A DNA stretch of 32,508 nucleotides. It comes from Pseudooceanicola lipolyticus (GTDB taxonomy: Bacteria; Pseudomonadota; Alphaproteobacteria; Rhodobacterales; Rhodobacteraceae). The position numbers and the translations under genes were made by a program. Positions 24,742 through 32,508 of this stretch are shown here, one piece after another; position 1 is the stretch's first letter; each line of letters starts with the position of its first letter. The stretch is from assembly GCF_002786325.1 (NCBI RefSeq), contig NZ_PGTB01000034.1, positions 1 through 32,508 on the forward strand, given 5' to 3'. Under the pieces are notes generated by a model. It did not search any database. It had not been told where the DNA came from and worked only from the letters and a program-made list of their open reading frames with translations.

Positions 24742-25020
24742 TCAGGCAAATGTGCTTCGGGTTGCAACAATTATATCGGATTCGCGCCTCACCCCTGCGA
24801 TCTGACCTCGGCAATAGACCACCGCGTTCGCGCCATCAGACATCGCGACATGGCCTTTATCGGATTTCTTGACAAAGCCATAGCGCGGCCGGGTCCCAGG
24901 AAAAACCACTGCAAAGCCCTACCCCAGCAGGCGGCGCGCGGCGTCGAGATCGCGCGCCTCCATCGCGGCCAGGAAGGTCAGCAGGTTGTCCTTCGGGTAG
25001 GGCCGGGCCGGGGCGGGCGC
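24742..25020 (-). pseudogene. Decayed SnoaL/NTF2-like family gene
   Basis: Read on the minus strand, one frame gives NLLTFLAAMEARDLDAARRL followed by LG, a TAG at 24919-24921, then in the same frame GFAVVFPGTRPRYGFV and NAVVYCRGQIAGV. This matches the order of a SnoaL-like (NTF2-fold) protein, where the LL..GF..FPG strand is continuous and a longer stretch separates FPG from RY. The in-frame stop and the apparent missing piece after FPGT, plus loss of the C-terminal half, mark it as a pseudogene. No start codon was found for it. The region lies between the isochorismatase-fold gene and the glutathione transferase gene. Confidence 0.6.
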
Positions 25021-25088
25021 CTGGGGCTGACTGCCACGCCGGGACCGCCACGCCCGGCAAGATCCGCGCTTGAATGCTGGTGCGGGGG

Positions 25089-25787
25089 TCAGTCCCGCGG
25101 CGGCGTCACCAGGCCGGTCTGCACCGCCGGCCGCGCGGTGAAGCGTTCCAGCCAGGCCAGCGTGTTGGGGCTGTTGGTCAGGCCGACCACCTCGGTCGCG
25201 CCGTAGAAGTTCAGCGCCCGGATCCAGGGGGCCAGCGCCATGTCGGCAATCGAATAGGGGCCGGCAATCCAGTCCTGTCCGTCCAGCTGTTTCTCCACCA
25301 CCGCCAGCAGCCGCTTGGCCTCGTTGATATAGCGTTCGCGCGGGCGCGGATCCTCGATCTCGCTGCCGGCAAATTTATAGAAATAGCCCAACTGGCCAAA
25401 CATCGGGCCGACACCGCCCATCTGGAACATCAGCCACTGGATAATATGGGCGCGTTGGCGGGCGGAATCGCCGAGGAACTTGCCGGATTTCTCCGCCAGG
25501 TAGATCAGGATCGCACCGCTTTCGAACAGGCCCAGCGGTTCGCCCTCCGGGCCGTCGGGATCGATGATCGCCGGGATCTTGTTATTGGGGTTCAGCGACA
25601 GGAATTCCGGGCTTTTGACATCGGCATCGGCCAGCGTCACCTTATGCGCCTCATAAGGCAGGCCCATTTCCTCCAGCGCGATGGAAACTTTTACTCCATT
25701 CGGCGTGGGAAACGAATAGAGTTGGATCAGCCCGGGATGTTTCGCGGGCCATTTCTGAGCGATGGGGAACTGGCTGAGATCGGTCAT
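25089..25787 (-). CDS. Nu-class-type glutathione S-transferase (YghU/YfcG-like)
   Basis: The 232-residue GST has the N-terminal thioredoxin fold with YSFPTPNGVKVSIALEEMGL (Thr28-Pro29-Asn30, the TPN motif of nu-class/YfcG/YghU enzymes that replaces catalytic Tyr/Ser/Cys), NPNNKIPAIID for the cis-proline, and FESGAILIYLAEK for gamma-glutamyl binding. The helical C-terminal domain ends with YSIADMALAPW, the hydrophobic staple and N-capping box. Such enzymes often have disulfide-reductase and peroxidase activity on glutathione adducts. GGAG precedes ATG 25787. It may be part of a detoxification set but no partner is obvious; the pseudogene lies just downstream on the same strand. Confidence 0.92.
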   Translation of the reverse strand: MTDLSQFPIAQKWPAKHPGLIQLYSFPTPNGVKVSIALEEMGLPYEAHKVTLADADVKSPEFLSLNPNNKIPAIIDPDGPEGEPLGLFESGAILIYLAEKSGKFLGDSARQRAHIIQWLMFQMGGVGPMFGQLGYFYKFAGSEIEDPRPRERYINEAKRLLAVVEKQLDGQDWIAGPYSIADMALAPWIRALNFYGATEVVGLTNSPNTLAWLERFTARPAVQTGLVTPPRD

Positions 25788-25927
25788 CTGGGGCTCCGTC
25801 GATATGGTTGGGGGAAAAGGTAAGAAGTTTTCCCCTGGGATACAGGTGCGGTTAGGTGCGGAGTCGCAGCCATCCCTGTGGAGCTGCGAACAGAGATCAG
25901 GGGCCGGGCCGGAACGAGGAAGTTAGA

Positions 25928-26359
25928 ATGATTCAGGAATTCAAGGACTTTATCGCCAAGGGCAATGTCATGGACATGGCCGTCGGCATTATCATCGGTG
26001 CGGCCTTTACTGCCATCGTGTCGTCGCTGGTGGACGACCTGATCAACCCGATCATCGGGCTGTTCACGGGCGGCGTCGATTTCACCAACAATTATGTCGT
26101 CCTCTCTGGCGAGGTGCCCGCCGGTGCCAGCCTCGAGGCGGCGCGGGAAGCCGGCGCCTCGGTCTTTGCCTATGGTGCCTTCCTGATGGCGGTGATCAAT
26201 TTCCTGATCATCGCCTGGGTGGTGTTCCTGCTGGTCAAGATGGTCAACCGGGTGAAGGCGGCAGCGGAAAAACCGCAGGAAGTGGCGCCTGAGGTCGACA
26301 CTGGCCCCTCGGAAAAGGACATCCTGATCGAAATCCGCGATGCGCTGAAGCAATCCTAG
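25928..26359 (+). CDS. mscL: Large-conductance mechanosensitive channel MscL
   Basis: MscL opens on membrane tension to release solutes on hypo-osmotic shock. The 143-residue protein has the signature [22 protein letters not shown]1 with [16 protein letters not shown], a periplasmic loop with [10 protein letters not shown], and TM2 with [20 protein letters not shown], then the cytoplasmic helix ending in [13 protein letters not shown]. The homopentamer would sit in the inner membrane. ATG 25928 is supported by GAGGAA 7 nt upstream; an earlier in-frame ATG (25856) lacks homology. It is divergent from the GST gene and followed by a strong terminator. Confidence 0.96.
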   Translation: MIQEFKDFIAKGNVMDMAVGIIIGAAFTAIVSSLVDDLINPIIGLFTGGVDFTNNYVVLSGEVPAGASLEAAREAGASVFAYGAFLMAVINFLIIAWVVFLLVKMVNRVKAAAEKPQEVAPEVDTGPSEKDILIEIRDALKQS

Positions 26360-26390
26360 TCGCGGGGCCTCGCCCTGCGGAGGCCCTGCG

Positions 26391-26423
26391 CGGGCCCGCC
26401 CCACCGGGGCGGGCCCGTTGTTT
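26391..26423 (+). terminator. Intrinsic terminator after mscL
   Basis: CGGGCCCGCCCC (26391-26402) and GGGGCGGGCCCG (26406-26417) form a perfect 12-bp stem with a 3-nt loop followed by TTGTTT. It ends at the convergent aldehyde dehydrogenase gene's stop. Confidence 0.8.
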
Positions 26424-28759
26424 CATTCCCCGTAGGGCACCCAGATCGTCTTGATCTCGGTGGCCTGGGCCAGCCATTCGCCGCTGTCATTGACCGCCCA
26501 GTCGCGGGCGCGGCGGTAATTCACCCAGGTGCGTTTGAGATTGCCGGCCGAGGCGCCTTCGATCTCGGCCGAGAGGTCGGTCGAGGAAAACGACCAGACC
26601 GCGTCCACATCCAGATGCGCCGCCAGCACCGGGGCCAGTTCGGCATGGCTGCCGGTTAGGATATTGACCACGCCACCGGGCAGGTCCGAGGTGTCGAGCA
26701 CCTGGTAGAAATCGGTGGCCGCCAGCGGGAACGGCTCGGAGGCCACGGCAACCACCCGGTTGCCCATGGCGATCGCCGGCGCGATCACCGAAACCAGCCC
26801 CAGCAGCGGCGCCTCGTCGGGGCAGAGCGCGCCGATCACCCCCACCGGTTCCTTCATCGCCAGGGCGACGCCGCGCAGCGGCACGCCCTTGACCTGGCCA
26901 TCATATTTATCGGCCCAGGCCGCATAGGTGAACAGCCGCTGGATCGCCGCCGCGACCTCCTTGTCGCCCTGCCTGCCGCCCTGCATCGCGTCGAGCCGCC
27001 GGGCGAATTCCGGCGCACGGGCCGACAGGTTCTCGGCGATGTAATAGAGGATCTGTGCCCGCATGTGGCCGGTTGTCTTGGCCCAGCCCGCCGCCGCCTG
27101 CGCCGCCTCGACCGCGTTGCGGATATCCTTGCGGTTGCCCACCCCGACCTGGCCCAGCAGGGCACCGGATTTGCCCCAGACCGGGCGGGAATAGCCGCCA
27201 TCGGGCCGCGCCTGCTTGCCGCCGATATACAGCTTGGCGGTGCGGTCGAGGGGATCGGCGGGGCCACCGCTGCCGCTCAGCGGCGCGATCGGCGGTAGCG
27301 GCCGGGTCTTCGTCACCGGCCGCGTATAGGCGGCCAGCCCCTCCCAGCCGCCTTCGCGGCCGAATCCGGACTCGCGCACCCCGCCAAACCCGGCGGCGGC
27401 GTCGAACAGGTTGGTGGCATTGACCCAGACCACGCCGGCGGCCAGTTTCGGTGCGATGTCCAGCGCCAGGTTGACATTCTCGGTCCAGACCGTCGCCGCC
27501 AGCCCATAGCGGCTGTTATTGGCCAGCTGCACCGCCTCGGCCGGGGTGCGGAAGGTGCAGGACACCAGAACCGGGCCGAAGATCTCTTCCTGCATCAGCC
27601 GGTCCGACGGCGCCATGCCGGTGATCAGCGTTGGGGGATAGAAACAGCCGGTCTCGGGCAGGCCGACCTCGGCGCGATAGGTTTCGCCGGCGGAATTTTC
27701 CGCAACCATCGCGCCAATCGCCTGCAGCTGAACCGGATCCACCACCGCGCCGATATCGATACATTTGTCCAGCGGATCGCCAACCCTGAGCTTGTCCATG
27801 CGGGCGCGCAGGCGGCTATAGAAGGTTTCGGCAATCCCCTCCTGCACCAGCAGCCGCGAGCCGGCGCAGCAGACCTGCCCCTGGTTGAACCAGATCGCGT
27901 CCACCAGCCCCTCGATGGCGCTGTCCAGGTCAGCATCGTCGAAGACGATATAGGGCGACTTGCCACCCAGCTCCAACGTCAGCGCCTTGCCGGTTCCCGC
28001 CGTCGCCGCGCGGATCCGGCGCCCCACCTCGGTGGAGCCGGTAAAGGCGATCTTGTCGACTTCGGCGCCGACGATCATCTCGCCCACCGCGCCATCGCCG
28101 GTGACGATGTTCACCACGCCCTTCGGCAGCCCGGCCTGGCGGCAGAGATCGGCAAACAGCAGCGCCGTGAGCGAGGTATATTCGGCCGGTTTCAGCACCA
28201 CGGTGTTGCCCATGGCCAGGGCCGGGGCGATTTTCCAGGCCAGCATCAGCAGCGGGAAATTCCACGGGATGATCTGCCCGCAGACCCCCAGCGCCGCACG
28301 GCCCGGCAGCGCCTCCTCCATCAGCTGCGCCATGCCGGCATGGTAATAGAAATGCCGCTGCGCCAGCGGCACGTCGATATCCCGGCTTTCGCGGATCGGC
28401 TTGCCGTTATCGAGCGTTTCCAGCACCGCCAGCAGCCGCGCATGTTTCTGCAGCAGCCGCGCGATGGCATAGAGATGGCGCGCGCGCCCCGGTCCACCCA
28501 GCCGGGCCCAGGCCGGCTGTGCCTTGCGGGCGGCGGCGACCGCGGCGTCGACATCGGCCTGCGTCGCCTGGCTCACGGTTGCCAGCACCTCGCCGGTGGC
28601 CGGGTTGCGGCTGTCGAAGCCTTTGCCGGGCGCGGTGAAGGCGCCATCGATGAACTGGCCGAACCTGCTGCCCTGGTCCACCAACCAGGCCAGCGCCTCG
28701 GCCGCGCTTTCCGGCGCCGGGCCATAGTCCATGCTGTCGAAAATCTCTTTCACGTTCAT
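26423..28759 (-). CDS. ALDH16-type double-domain aldehyde dehydrogenase
   Basis: The 778-residue protein has two aldehyde dehydrogenase domains in tandem. The first (about 30-505) is complete: Asn167 in PWNFPL, Lys190 in VVLKPAEY, FTGSTEVG, Glu263 in LELGGKSP and the nucleophile Cys297 in NQGQVCCAG, with EEIFGPVL and RESGFGREGG. The second (about 515-778) keeps ALDH-like stretches (GVIGALCPDEAPLLG, VVNILTGS) but has no nucleophilic Cys and no LELGGK. This is the ALDH16 architecture, where in bacteria the first domain is active. It starts about 110 nt downstream of deoC on the same strand and may oxidise the acetaldehyde deoC releases. ATG 28759 with upstream AGAAG is chosen; an in-frame TTG at 28786 is possible. 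Confidence 0.9.
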   Translation of the reverse strand: MNVKEIFDSMDYGPAPESAAEALAWLVDQGSRFGQFIDGAFTAPGKGFDSRNPATGEVLATVSQATQADVDAAVAAARKAQPAWARLGGPGRARHLYAIARLLQKHARLLAVLETLDNGKPIRESRDIDVPLAQRHFYYHAGMAQLMEEALPGRAALGVCGQIIPWNFPLLMLAWKIAPALAMGNTVVLKPAEYTSLTALLFADLCRQAGLPKGVVNIVTGDGAVGEMIVGAEVDKIAFTGSTEVGRRIRAATAGTGKALTLELGGKSPYIVFDDADLDSAIEGLVDAIWFNQGQVCCAGSRLLVQEGIAETFYSRLRARMDKLRVGDPLDKCIDIGAVVDPVQLQAIGAMVAENSAGETYRAEVGLPETGCFYPPTLITGMAPSDRLMQEEIFGPVLVSCTFRTPAEAVQLANNSRYGLAATVWTENVNLALDIAPKLAAGVVWVNATNLFDAAAGFGGVRESGFGREGGWEGLAAYTRPVTKTRPLPPIAPLSGSGGPADPLDRTAKLYIGGKQARPDGGYSRPVWGKSGALLGQVGVGNRKDIRNAVEAAQAAAGWAKTTGHMRAQILYYIAENLSARAPEFARRLDAMQGGRQGDKEVAAAIQRLFTYAAWADKYDGQVKGVPLRGVALAMKEPVGVIGALCPDEAPLLGLVSVIAPAIAMGNRVVAVASEPFPLAATDFYQVLDTSDLPGGVVNILTGSHAELAPVLAAHLDVDAVWSFSSTDLSAEIEGASAGNLKRTWVNYRRARDWAVNDSGEWLAQATEIKTIWVPYGE

Positions 28760-28870
28760 GGCTTCTTCTCTTGTCGAATGCTTCAACTGCCGGCTCGCCC
28801 CGCCGGCGCCGGCTCGGAAGGTCGCCGCGCGCTTATGCCCGCCGCTGCGGGATTTTTCGAAAACTCCGGC

Positions 28871-29860
28871 TCATCCCAGCGCATGGCGGTATCCGGCCGA
28901 ATAGGCACCGGTTACGTGGTGCTCCAGCTGCCGTTCGATATCGCCCAGCAGCGACGAGGCGCCAAAGCGGAACAGGTCGGGCCTGAGCCAGCGATCGCCC
29001 AGTTCGTCCTTGATCAGTGCCAGATAGGTGAGCGCATCCTTGGCCTTGGAAATCCCGCCCGCCGGCTTGTAGCCGACGCGATAGCCGCTGCGCGCGTGAT
29101 AGGCGCGGATCGCCCGCAGCATCACCAAGGTAACGGGCAGGGTGGCGTTGACGCTTTCCTTGCCGGTCGAGGTCTTGATGAAATCGGCCCCCGCCATCAT
29201 GCAGACCAGCGAGGCGCGGGCGACATTGCGCAGGGTGCCCAGCTCGCCAGTGGCCAGGATCGCTTTGACATGGGCGTCGCCGCAGGCCTCGCGAAAGGCG
29301 CGCATCTCGTCATAAAGCGCCTGCCAGTCGCCCGACAGCACGTGCCGGCGCGAGATCACGATGTCGATCTCGGCCGCCCCCGCCTTGACGCTTTCGCCGA
29401 TCTCGGCCACCCGCAGGCGGAACGGCGACAGTCCGGCGGGAAACCCGGTGGAGACCGCGGCCACCGGGATGCCCGAGCCCTGCAGCGCCGCCACTGCCGG
29501 TGCCACCATGTCGTGATAGACGCAGACGGCGCCGACGGTCAAACCCGGCAGCCCCAGCGCTTCCAGCAGGTCGGCGCGCACCGGCTGGCGCGCCTTGGCG
29601 CACAGCCGCTGCACCCGCGCGACGGTGTCGTCGCCGGCCAGCGTGGTCAGGTCGATGCAGGACACGGCGCGGCACAGCCAGGCCGCCTGATAGGCTTTCT
29701 TGACCGAGCGTCGCCCCGGCAGGGTAGCGGCGCGGCGTTCGATGGCGGATGTATTGGCCTGAACCGCCCGCACCCAGTCCAGGTCCAGCGCCATGCCCGG
29801 ATTGCGCGCCTCGGTGACCTGCGGCAGATGGGCCAGGCGTTCGGCAGTCCCGGTTTCCAT
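28871..29860 (-). CDS. deoC: Deoxyribose-phosphate aldolase
   Basis: DeoC cleaves 2-deoxyribose-5-phosphate to acetaldehyde and glyceraldehyde-3-phosphate, in deoxynucleoside breakdown. The 329-residue protein has the class I aldolase Lys residues: Lys199 in DAHVKAILATGEL, Lys229 in ADFIKTSTGK (Schiff base candidate) and Lys265 in VGYKPAGGI; Asp166 in EIDIVI is also conserved. It is longer than E. coli DeoC (about 259 residues) owing to an N-terminal extension before the DLTTLAGDDT region. GGAGG at 7 nt supports ATG 29860. The ALDH16-type gene follows on the same strand. A divergent aminotransferase begins 191 nt away. Confidence 0.94.
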   Translation of the reverse strand: METGTAERLAHLPQVTEARNPGMALDLDWVRAVQANTSAIERRAATLPGRRSVKKAYQAAWLCRAVSCIDLTTLAGDDTVARVQRLCAKARQPVRADLLEALGLPGLTVGAVCVYHDMVAPAVAALQGSGIPVAAVSTGFPAGLSPFRLRVAEIGESVKAGAAEIDIVISRRHVLSGDWQALYDEMRAFREACGDAHVKAILATGELGTLRNVARASLVCMMAGADFIKTSTGKESVNATLPVTLVMLRAIRAYHARSGYRVGYKPAGGISKAKDALTYLALIKDELGDRWLRPDLFRFGASSLLGDIERQLEHHVTGAYSAGYRHALG

Positions 29861-30051
29861 GATCGCTCCTCCGCGTGATCAGGGCGGCAGGGTGGCATGT
29901 GCCCACCCGCTTGGCAAGACGCGGACCGCCCGATCTTTCGCCATGCATCGCCGCCATCTGTCGATCTGCGGCCAAAGCGTCGCGGCAGGCCTTGCGGCGG
30001 CGGCAAATTCATGGCCAACCTCCGCGCAATTGAAATGCCAGGGAGCGCCCG

Positions 30052-31401
30052 ATGAAAGACGACAATTTCCTCAAGGAGAACAATGCCCGCCAGCTCTGGC
30101 ATCCGATGGGGCATCCGGGGCAGCTGCAGGCCAATACACCGGTGATCGTCACCAAGGCCGAGGGGTCCACCCTCGAGGATATCGACGGCACCCGCCGCAT
30201 CGACGCGGCCGGCGGGTTGTGGTGCGCCAATCTCGGCTATTCGAATGACGTGGTGAAAGAGGCGATCGCCAAGCAGCTTTACGACCTGCCCTATTATTCC
30301 GCCTTCGCCGGCACCACCAACCCGATGGCGATCGAGGCTGCCTATATGGTGCGCGACTTCTTCGCCGAAGACGGCATCGGCCGGGTGTTCTTTACCTCCG
30401 GCGGTTCGGATTCGGTGGAAACCTGCCTGCGGCTGGCGCGGCAATATCACCGCATCAAGGGCGCCCCGGCCCGCACCAAGTTCCTCAGCCTGAAAAAGGG
30501 CTATCACGGCACCCATTTCGGCGGCGCCTCGGTCAATGGCAACAACCGCTTTCGCATCGGCTACGAGCCGTTGCTGGCCGGCTGTTTCCACCTGCCCAGC
30601 CCTTATTCCTATCGCAACCCCTTCGACGAGAGCGATCCCGAGAAGCTGGCGCAGAAGATCGCCGCCGTCATGGAGGACGAAATCGCCTTCCAGGGCGCCG
30701 AGACCATCGCTGCCTTCATCATGGAACCGATCCTGGGCGCGGGTGGCGTGATCGTCCCGCACGAGACCTTCATGCCGCTGATGCGCGAGATCTGTGACCG
30801 CCACGGCATCCTGATGATCGCCGACGAGGTGATCTGCGGCTTTGGCCGCACCGGCGCCTGGAGCGGCTCGCGCCTGTGGGGGGTTAAGCCCGACCTGATG
30901 AGCGTGGCCAAGGGCATCACCTCGGCCTATTTCCCGGTCGGCGCCGCGCTGATCAGCGAGGCGGTGGCCGAAGTGTTCGAAACCGCGGGCCCCGACGGCA
31001 ATATCTTCCACGGCTATACCTATTCGGCCCACCCGGTCGGCGCGGCGGCAGTGGCGGCCTGCCTGTCCGAAACGCTGCGGCTGGACACCAAGACCAATGC
31101 CGCGGCGCGCGGTACCCAGATGTTCGAAGGGGTGCAGGCGCTGGCAGCGAAATACGACATCATCGGCGATGTGCGCGGCGGCCACGGGCTGATGACCGGG
31201 GTCGAGCTGGTGTCGGACCGGGCTACCAAGACGCCGCTGGATGCCGAAACCATGGGCCGGATCAACGCGGCGATCCTGGACAGCGGCACCATGGTGCGGA
31301 TGCTGGGCAACACCGTTGCGATGTCGCCGCCGCTGGTGATCACCGAGGCCGAAGTGAACACCATTCTGGCTTCGCTGGATACCGCCCTCGCCTCGGTCTA
31401 G
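30052..31401 (+). CDS. Class III aminotransferase (aspartate aminotransferase family)
   Basis: The 449-residue PLP enzyme is a class III omega-transaminase-type protein. Motifs: [69 protein letters not shown] with the PLP-nitrogen Asp258, [14 protein letters not shown] with Schiff-base Lys287, and [13 protein letters not shown]. Such enzymes act on beta-alanine, taurine, putrescine or similar omega-amino compounds with pyruvate or 2-oxoglutarate; the substrate cannot be told here. GGGAG at 6-nt spacing supports ATG 30052. It is divergent from deoC, and mutL begins 65 nt downstream on the same strand. Confidence 0.92.
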   Translation: MKDDNFLKENNARQLWHPMGHPGQLQANTPVIVTKAEGSTLEDIDGTRRIDAAGGLWCANLGYSNDVVKEAIAKQLYDLPYYSAFAGTTNPMAIEAAYMVRDFFAEDGIGRVFFTSGGSDSVETCLRLARQYHRIKGAPARTKFLSLKKGYHGTHFGGASVNGNNRFRIGYEPLLAGCFHLPSPYSYRNPFDESDPEKLAQKIAAVMEDEIAFQGAETIAAFIMEPILGAGGVIVPHETFMPLMREICDRHGILMIADEVICGFGRTGAWSGSRLWGVKPDLMSVAKGITSAYFPVGAALISEAVAEVFETAGPDGNIFHGYTYSAHPVGAAAVAACLSETLRLDTKTNAAARGTQMFEGVQALAAKYDIIGDVRGGHGLMTGVELVSDRATKTPLDAETMGRINAAILDSGTMVRMLGNTVAMSPPLVITEAEVNTILASLDTALASV

Positions 31402-31466
31402 CGCCCAGCCGGGGTGGCGCATCATCCGGGTGGCAGAATCGCGTTGCCAATGCTAGGTCTTGGGGT

Positions 31467-32508
31467 ATGTCTTACCCAAGCCCCAATATCAGCGATTCTC
31501 GCCCGGTCATTCGGCAGCTTGACGATGCCGCGATCAACCGGATCGCGGCTGGTGAAGTGGTGGAGCGCCCGGCCTCGGCGGTCAAGGAACTGGTGGAAAA
31601 CGCCATCGACGCGGGCGCGGCGCGGATCACGGTGGAAATCGCCGATGGCGGCAAGACCTTGATCCGGGTCACCGATGATGGCTGCGGCATCGCGGCCGAA
31701 GATCTGCCGCTGGCGCTGGCCCGGCACGCGACCTCCAAGATCGACGGCTCGGACCTGCTGAACATCCACACCTTCGGCTTTCGCGGCGAAGCGCTGCCCT
31801 CGCTGGGCGCGGTAGGGCGGCTGACGCTGATCTCGCGGGTGCCGGGGGCCGAGGCGGCGCGCATCCGCGTCGCCGGCGGCCGGATCGAGCCGGTGAAACC
31901 CGCCGCCCTGCGCGCGGGCACGGTGGTGGAGCTGCGCGACATCTTCTTCGCCACGCCGGCGCGGCTGAAATTCATGCGCTCGGACCGCGCCGAGACGCAG
32001 GCGGTCACCGATGTGGTGAAACGGCTGGCCATGGCCGAGCCCGCGGTGGCCTTCACCCTGCGCGATGTCTCGGGCGGCGGCGAAGGCCGGGTGGTGTTCC
32101 GCGCCGATGCGGAAACCGGCGACCTGTTCGATGCGCTGCATGGCCGGCTGGGCGGCGTCCTGGGCCGCGACTTTGCCGAAAACGCCCTCAGGATCGATGC
32201 CAGCCGCGACGGTCTACGGCTGTTCGGCTATGCGGCGCTGCCGACCTTTTCGCGCGGGGCGACGGTGGCGCAGTATCTCTTTGTCAACGGCAGGCCGGTG
32301 CGCGACCGCACCCTGACCGGCGCGTTGCGGGCGGCCTATTTCGACCTGCTCAGCCGTGACCGGCACCCGGCGGCGGCACTGTTCATCGATTGCGACCCGC
32401 AGCTGGTCGACGTCAACGTGCACCCGGCCAAGTCCGAGGTGCGGTTCCGCGAGCCGGGCACCGCCCGCGGGCTGATCGTGTCGGCGCTGCGCCACGCGCT
32501 GGCCGAGG
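31467..32508 (+). CDS. mutL: DNA mismatch repair protein MutL, N-terminal part (runs off the window)
   Basis: MutL is the ATP-dependent matchmaker of mismatch repair. The visible 347 residues contain the GHKL ATPase domain: [20 protein letters not shown] with the general-base Glu, [20 protein letters not shown], and [16 protein letters not shown]. The transducer domain follows with [11 protein letters not shown] and [14 protein letters not shown], whose Lys contacts ATP. The MutS-interacting/dimerisation C-terminal region is outside the window. ATG 31467 with AGG-rich leader fits the family N-terminus, and there is no closer start. The frame is intact. Confidence 0.97.
   Translation, partial: MSYPSPNISDSRPVIRQLDDAAINRIAAGEVVERPASAVKELVENAIDAGAARITVEIADGGKTLIRVTDDGCGIAAEDLPLALARHATSKIDGSDLLNIHTFGFRGEALPSLGAVGRLTLISRVPGAEAARIRVAGGRIEPVKPAALRAGTVVELRDIFFATPARLKFMRSDRAETQAVTDVVKRLAMAEPAVAFTLRDVSGGGEGRVVFRADAETGDLFDALHGRLGGVLGRDFAENALRIDASRDGLRLFGYAALPTFSRGATVAQYLFVNGRPVRDRTLTGALRAAYFDLLSRDRHPAAALFIDCDPQLVDVNVHPAKSEVRFREPGTARGLIVSALRHALAE

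Overview
The window reads as a chromosomal segment of a GC-rich alphaproteobacterium, most likely a marine Rhodobacterales (Roseobacter-type) species. The signs are the high G+C at third codon positions, a minus-strand block miaB / phoH / ybeY / corC / lnt, an Irr-type Fur regulator divergent from fabA-fabB-fabI, a bacterial ALDH16-type double-domain aldehyde dehydrogenase beside deoC, and a very large RTX-tailed secreted phosphatase/nuclease. The placement is an inference from gene content. No rRNA, tRNA, CRISPR array, phage module or intact insertion sequence is visible.

Region 1 (1-5715, minus strand) is a housekeeping block: miaB (tRNA modification), an OmpA-like protein and a small lipoprotein that share an unusual Cys/Trp/Asp-rich block, phoH (ATPase), ybeY (rRNA maturation), corC (CBS-domain protein) and the start of lnt (lipoprotein N-acylation). 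A terminator separates the envelope pair from phoH. The phoH-ybeY spacer can fold. Region 2 (5771-7945) holds an unrecognised conserved-looking protein whose 3' end lies in a perfect 113-bp tandem duplication, then about 320 bp of hairpin-rich sequence without a gene, then a phytanoyl-CoA-dioxygenase-type oxygenase that may be co-transcribed with irr.

Region 3 (7978-11162) is irr divergent from fabA-fabB-fabI, the anaerobic unsaturated fatty acid route plus enoyl-ACP reductase. The irr -35 box lies inside one copy of a TTTCAAAC direct repeat. Region 4 (11237-15607) contains single genes: a small membrane ORF, an FKBP/SlyD-like isomerase, a type II haloacid dehalogenase, a threonine/serine dehydratase, a GT11 fucosyltransferase-like protein and a glyoxalase-superfamily-like small protein.

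Region 5 (15937-21867) is one gene for a 1976-residue protein with a metallophosphatase, a 5'-nucleotidase C-terminal domain, a propeller-like 'choice-of-anchor I' segment, an OB-like segment, an endonuclease/exonuclease/phosphatase domain and RTX repeats. This is the most striking object in the window. It looks like a type I-secreted scavenger of phosphate from organic phosphorus or DNA, and its metallophosphatase metal-ligand motifs are altered. No secretion genes lie nearby.

Region 6 (21976-32508) holds an orphan modA, a HisC-like aminotransferase, an isochorismatase-fold protein lacking the usual catalytic Lys and Cys, a decayed SnoaL/NTF2-like pseudogene, a nu-class-type glutathione transferase, mscL, the deoC-ALDH16 pair (deoxyribose-phosphate cleavage followed by aldehyde oxidation), a class III aminotransferase and the 5' part of mutL. 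Functions rest on motifs read by eye. No database search was run.
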